NCBI GenBank assembly: GCA_036362985.1 | Contig: JAYGXS010000002.1 | Span: 95,340,687 to 95,404,686 of the forward strand | Direction of reading: 5' to 3' | From: Ligula intestinalis | Lineage: Eukaryota; Platyhelminthes; Cestoda; Diphyllobothriidea; Diphyllobothriidae | Length of the DNA: 64,000 nt | Shown here: piece after piece, positions 63,345 to 64,000 of the stretch | How positions within the stretch are numbered: position 1 is the first letter of the stretch | How the letters are laid out: every line of letters starts with the position of its first letter | Notes under the pieces: generated by a model | Databases searched by the model: none | What the model saw: only the letters and a program-made list of their open reading frames with translations | Told to the model about the DNA's origin: nothing | Program-made: the position numbers and the translations under genes

Positions 63345-64000
63345 TTATGGTTGCTTCCGGCCTGTGTGCGACTCCAACTCCAAGTGGTGTGAGAAGGCGG
63401 CCGACAGCCTCCGATACTTTTTTGACGTACGGGATCGCTCACCAAATGTCGGGGTCCGTGTGACTTTGTTGGCCATCTCGTTTGCGCAAGCACCGGTTGA
63501 CGAAATTGCGTGGGTAATAATTTTCTCTGAATAACCGTCGAAGGTATTGCACCTCGGTAAAGTTATTTTCTGGTTCACTGCAGTGCGTCTCAACCCGCCG
63601 ATAGAGTGTCCTTACGCAACTGCGTTTGTGGCTGATAAGGTGGTTGCTGTTGTTATTCAGTACTTGCATCGTGTTTGTCACTTTCCTGAAAACTTTAGTC
63701 TCTAGGCCACCACAATCTCTGCAACAGACGAGGACATCAAGGAAGGCCAGCTGGTCTCTTCCTCCTCCATCGTGAATTGGATGTCCGGGAAGAGCTGTTG
63801 AGACGCTCCTTGAACGTGAGCACCTGATCCTGTTCGATGATGACGAAGGTGTCATCCACACACCGCGTCCAGAATTTCGGTCTGTGGTGTTGGAAAACCA
63901 GCAACTCTAGCCGTTGTAGGACCGCCTCGGCTATAAGTCCCGAACTCGTTGAACCCATCGGTGTCCCCTTCACCTGCTCGTAGATTGTTCCATCAAACGT
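63345..64000 (-). pseudogene. PLE reverse transcriptase, C-terminal part, cut by the window edge
   Basis: Minus strand: KGTPMGSTSSGLIAEAVLQ (motif B), FWTRCVDDTFVI (motif C, CVDD for the usual YVDD), then after a frameshift near 63780-63860, QLAFLDVLVCC, ETKVFRKVTNTMQVLNNNSN, HKRSCVRTLYRR and LRRLFRENYYPRNFVNRC. The order is that of PLE RTs, leading into the GIY-YIG domain. The N-terminal part lies beyond base 64000. Confidence 0.83.

Overview
This window is eukaryotic and most likely from a flatworm, probably a tapeworm. The evidence is spliced genes that mix 40-42 bp introns with introns of several kb, and a dense load of CR1-, RTE- and RNase H-bearing LINE fragments, tRNA-derived SINEs, a TA-flanked DNA transposon and many Penelope-like elements (PLEs). 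There are no operons, rRNA genes or CRISPR arrays. The species is inferred, not shown.

Host genes. (1) TAF11, a TFIID histone-fold subunit, lies on the + strand with three exons at 1-361, 4846-4942 and 9478-9605. Its introns of about 4.5 kb each are filled with transposon remains. (2) A 3'-terminal exon of an unrecognised, possibly GFA/CENP-V-like gene lies at 17796-18067 (+), with a decayed partial duplicate at 19328-19690. (3) UROS (uroporphyrinogen-III synthase) lies on the - strand from 29161 to 19767. Six exons with mutually compatible splice phases cover everything except roughly the first 35 residues. (4) A minus-strand gene of unknown function ends with two phase-matched exons at 53997-54104 and 53486-53632. 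Candidate further exons lie at 57.9-58.0 and 61.7-61.9 kb.

Mobile DNA. From 37.7 to 46.6 kb two CR1-type LINEs lie 5' end to 5' end: a fairly intact minus copy with a YADD reverse transcriptase, and a decayed plus copy. PLE pieces occur at 5.8, 7.9-8.3, 9.9-10.4, 12.0-12.6, 24.9-25.6, 43.6-43.9, 48.1, 49.7-50.2, 50.9-53.0, 55.1-55.3, 57.5-57.7 and 62.8-64.0 kb. The coding ones have reverse transcriptase and GIY-YIG nuclease segments.

The most interesting signal is not protein-coding. Nearly every PLE terminus carries a hammerhead-ribozyme-like motif (CUGANGA, helix II, GAAA, then a UH cleavage site). The best copies are at 25050-25089 (-), 49735-49774 (-) and 52984-53021 (+). Several families share a helix III made only of a self-complementary tetranucleotide (ACGU or AGCU), which suggests cleavage as a dimer. 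At 25.0-25.6 kb two adjacent hairpin units of the same terminus carry their pyrimidine-rich loop segment in opposite orientations. At 43636-43896 a 261-bp hammerhead-bearing segment sits cleanly inside a LINE between 10-bp target duplications. Hammerheads in PLE termini are known in general; the arrangements seen here are the parts worth a second look.
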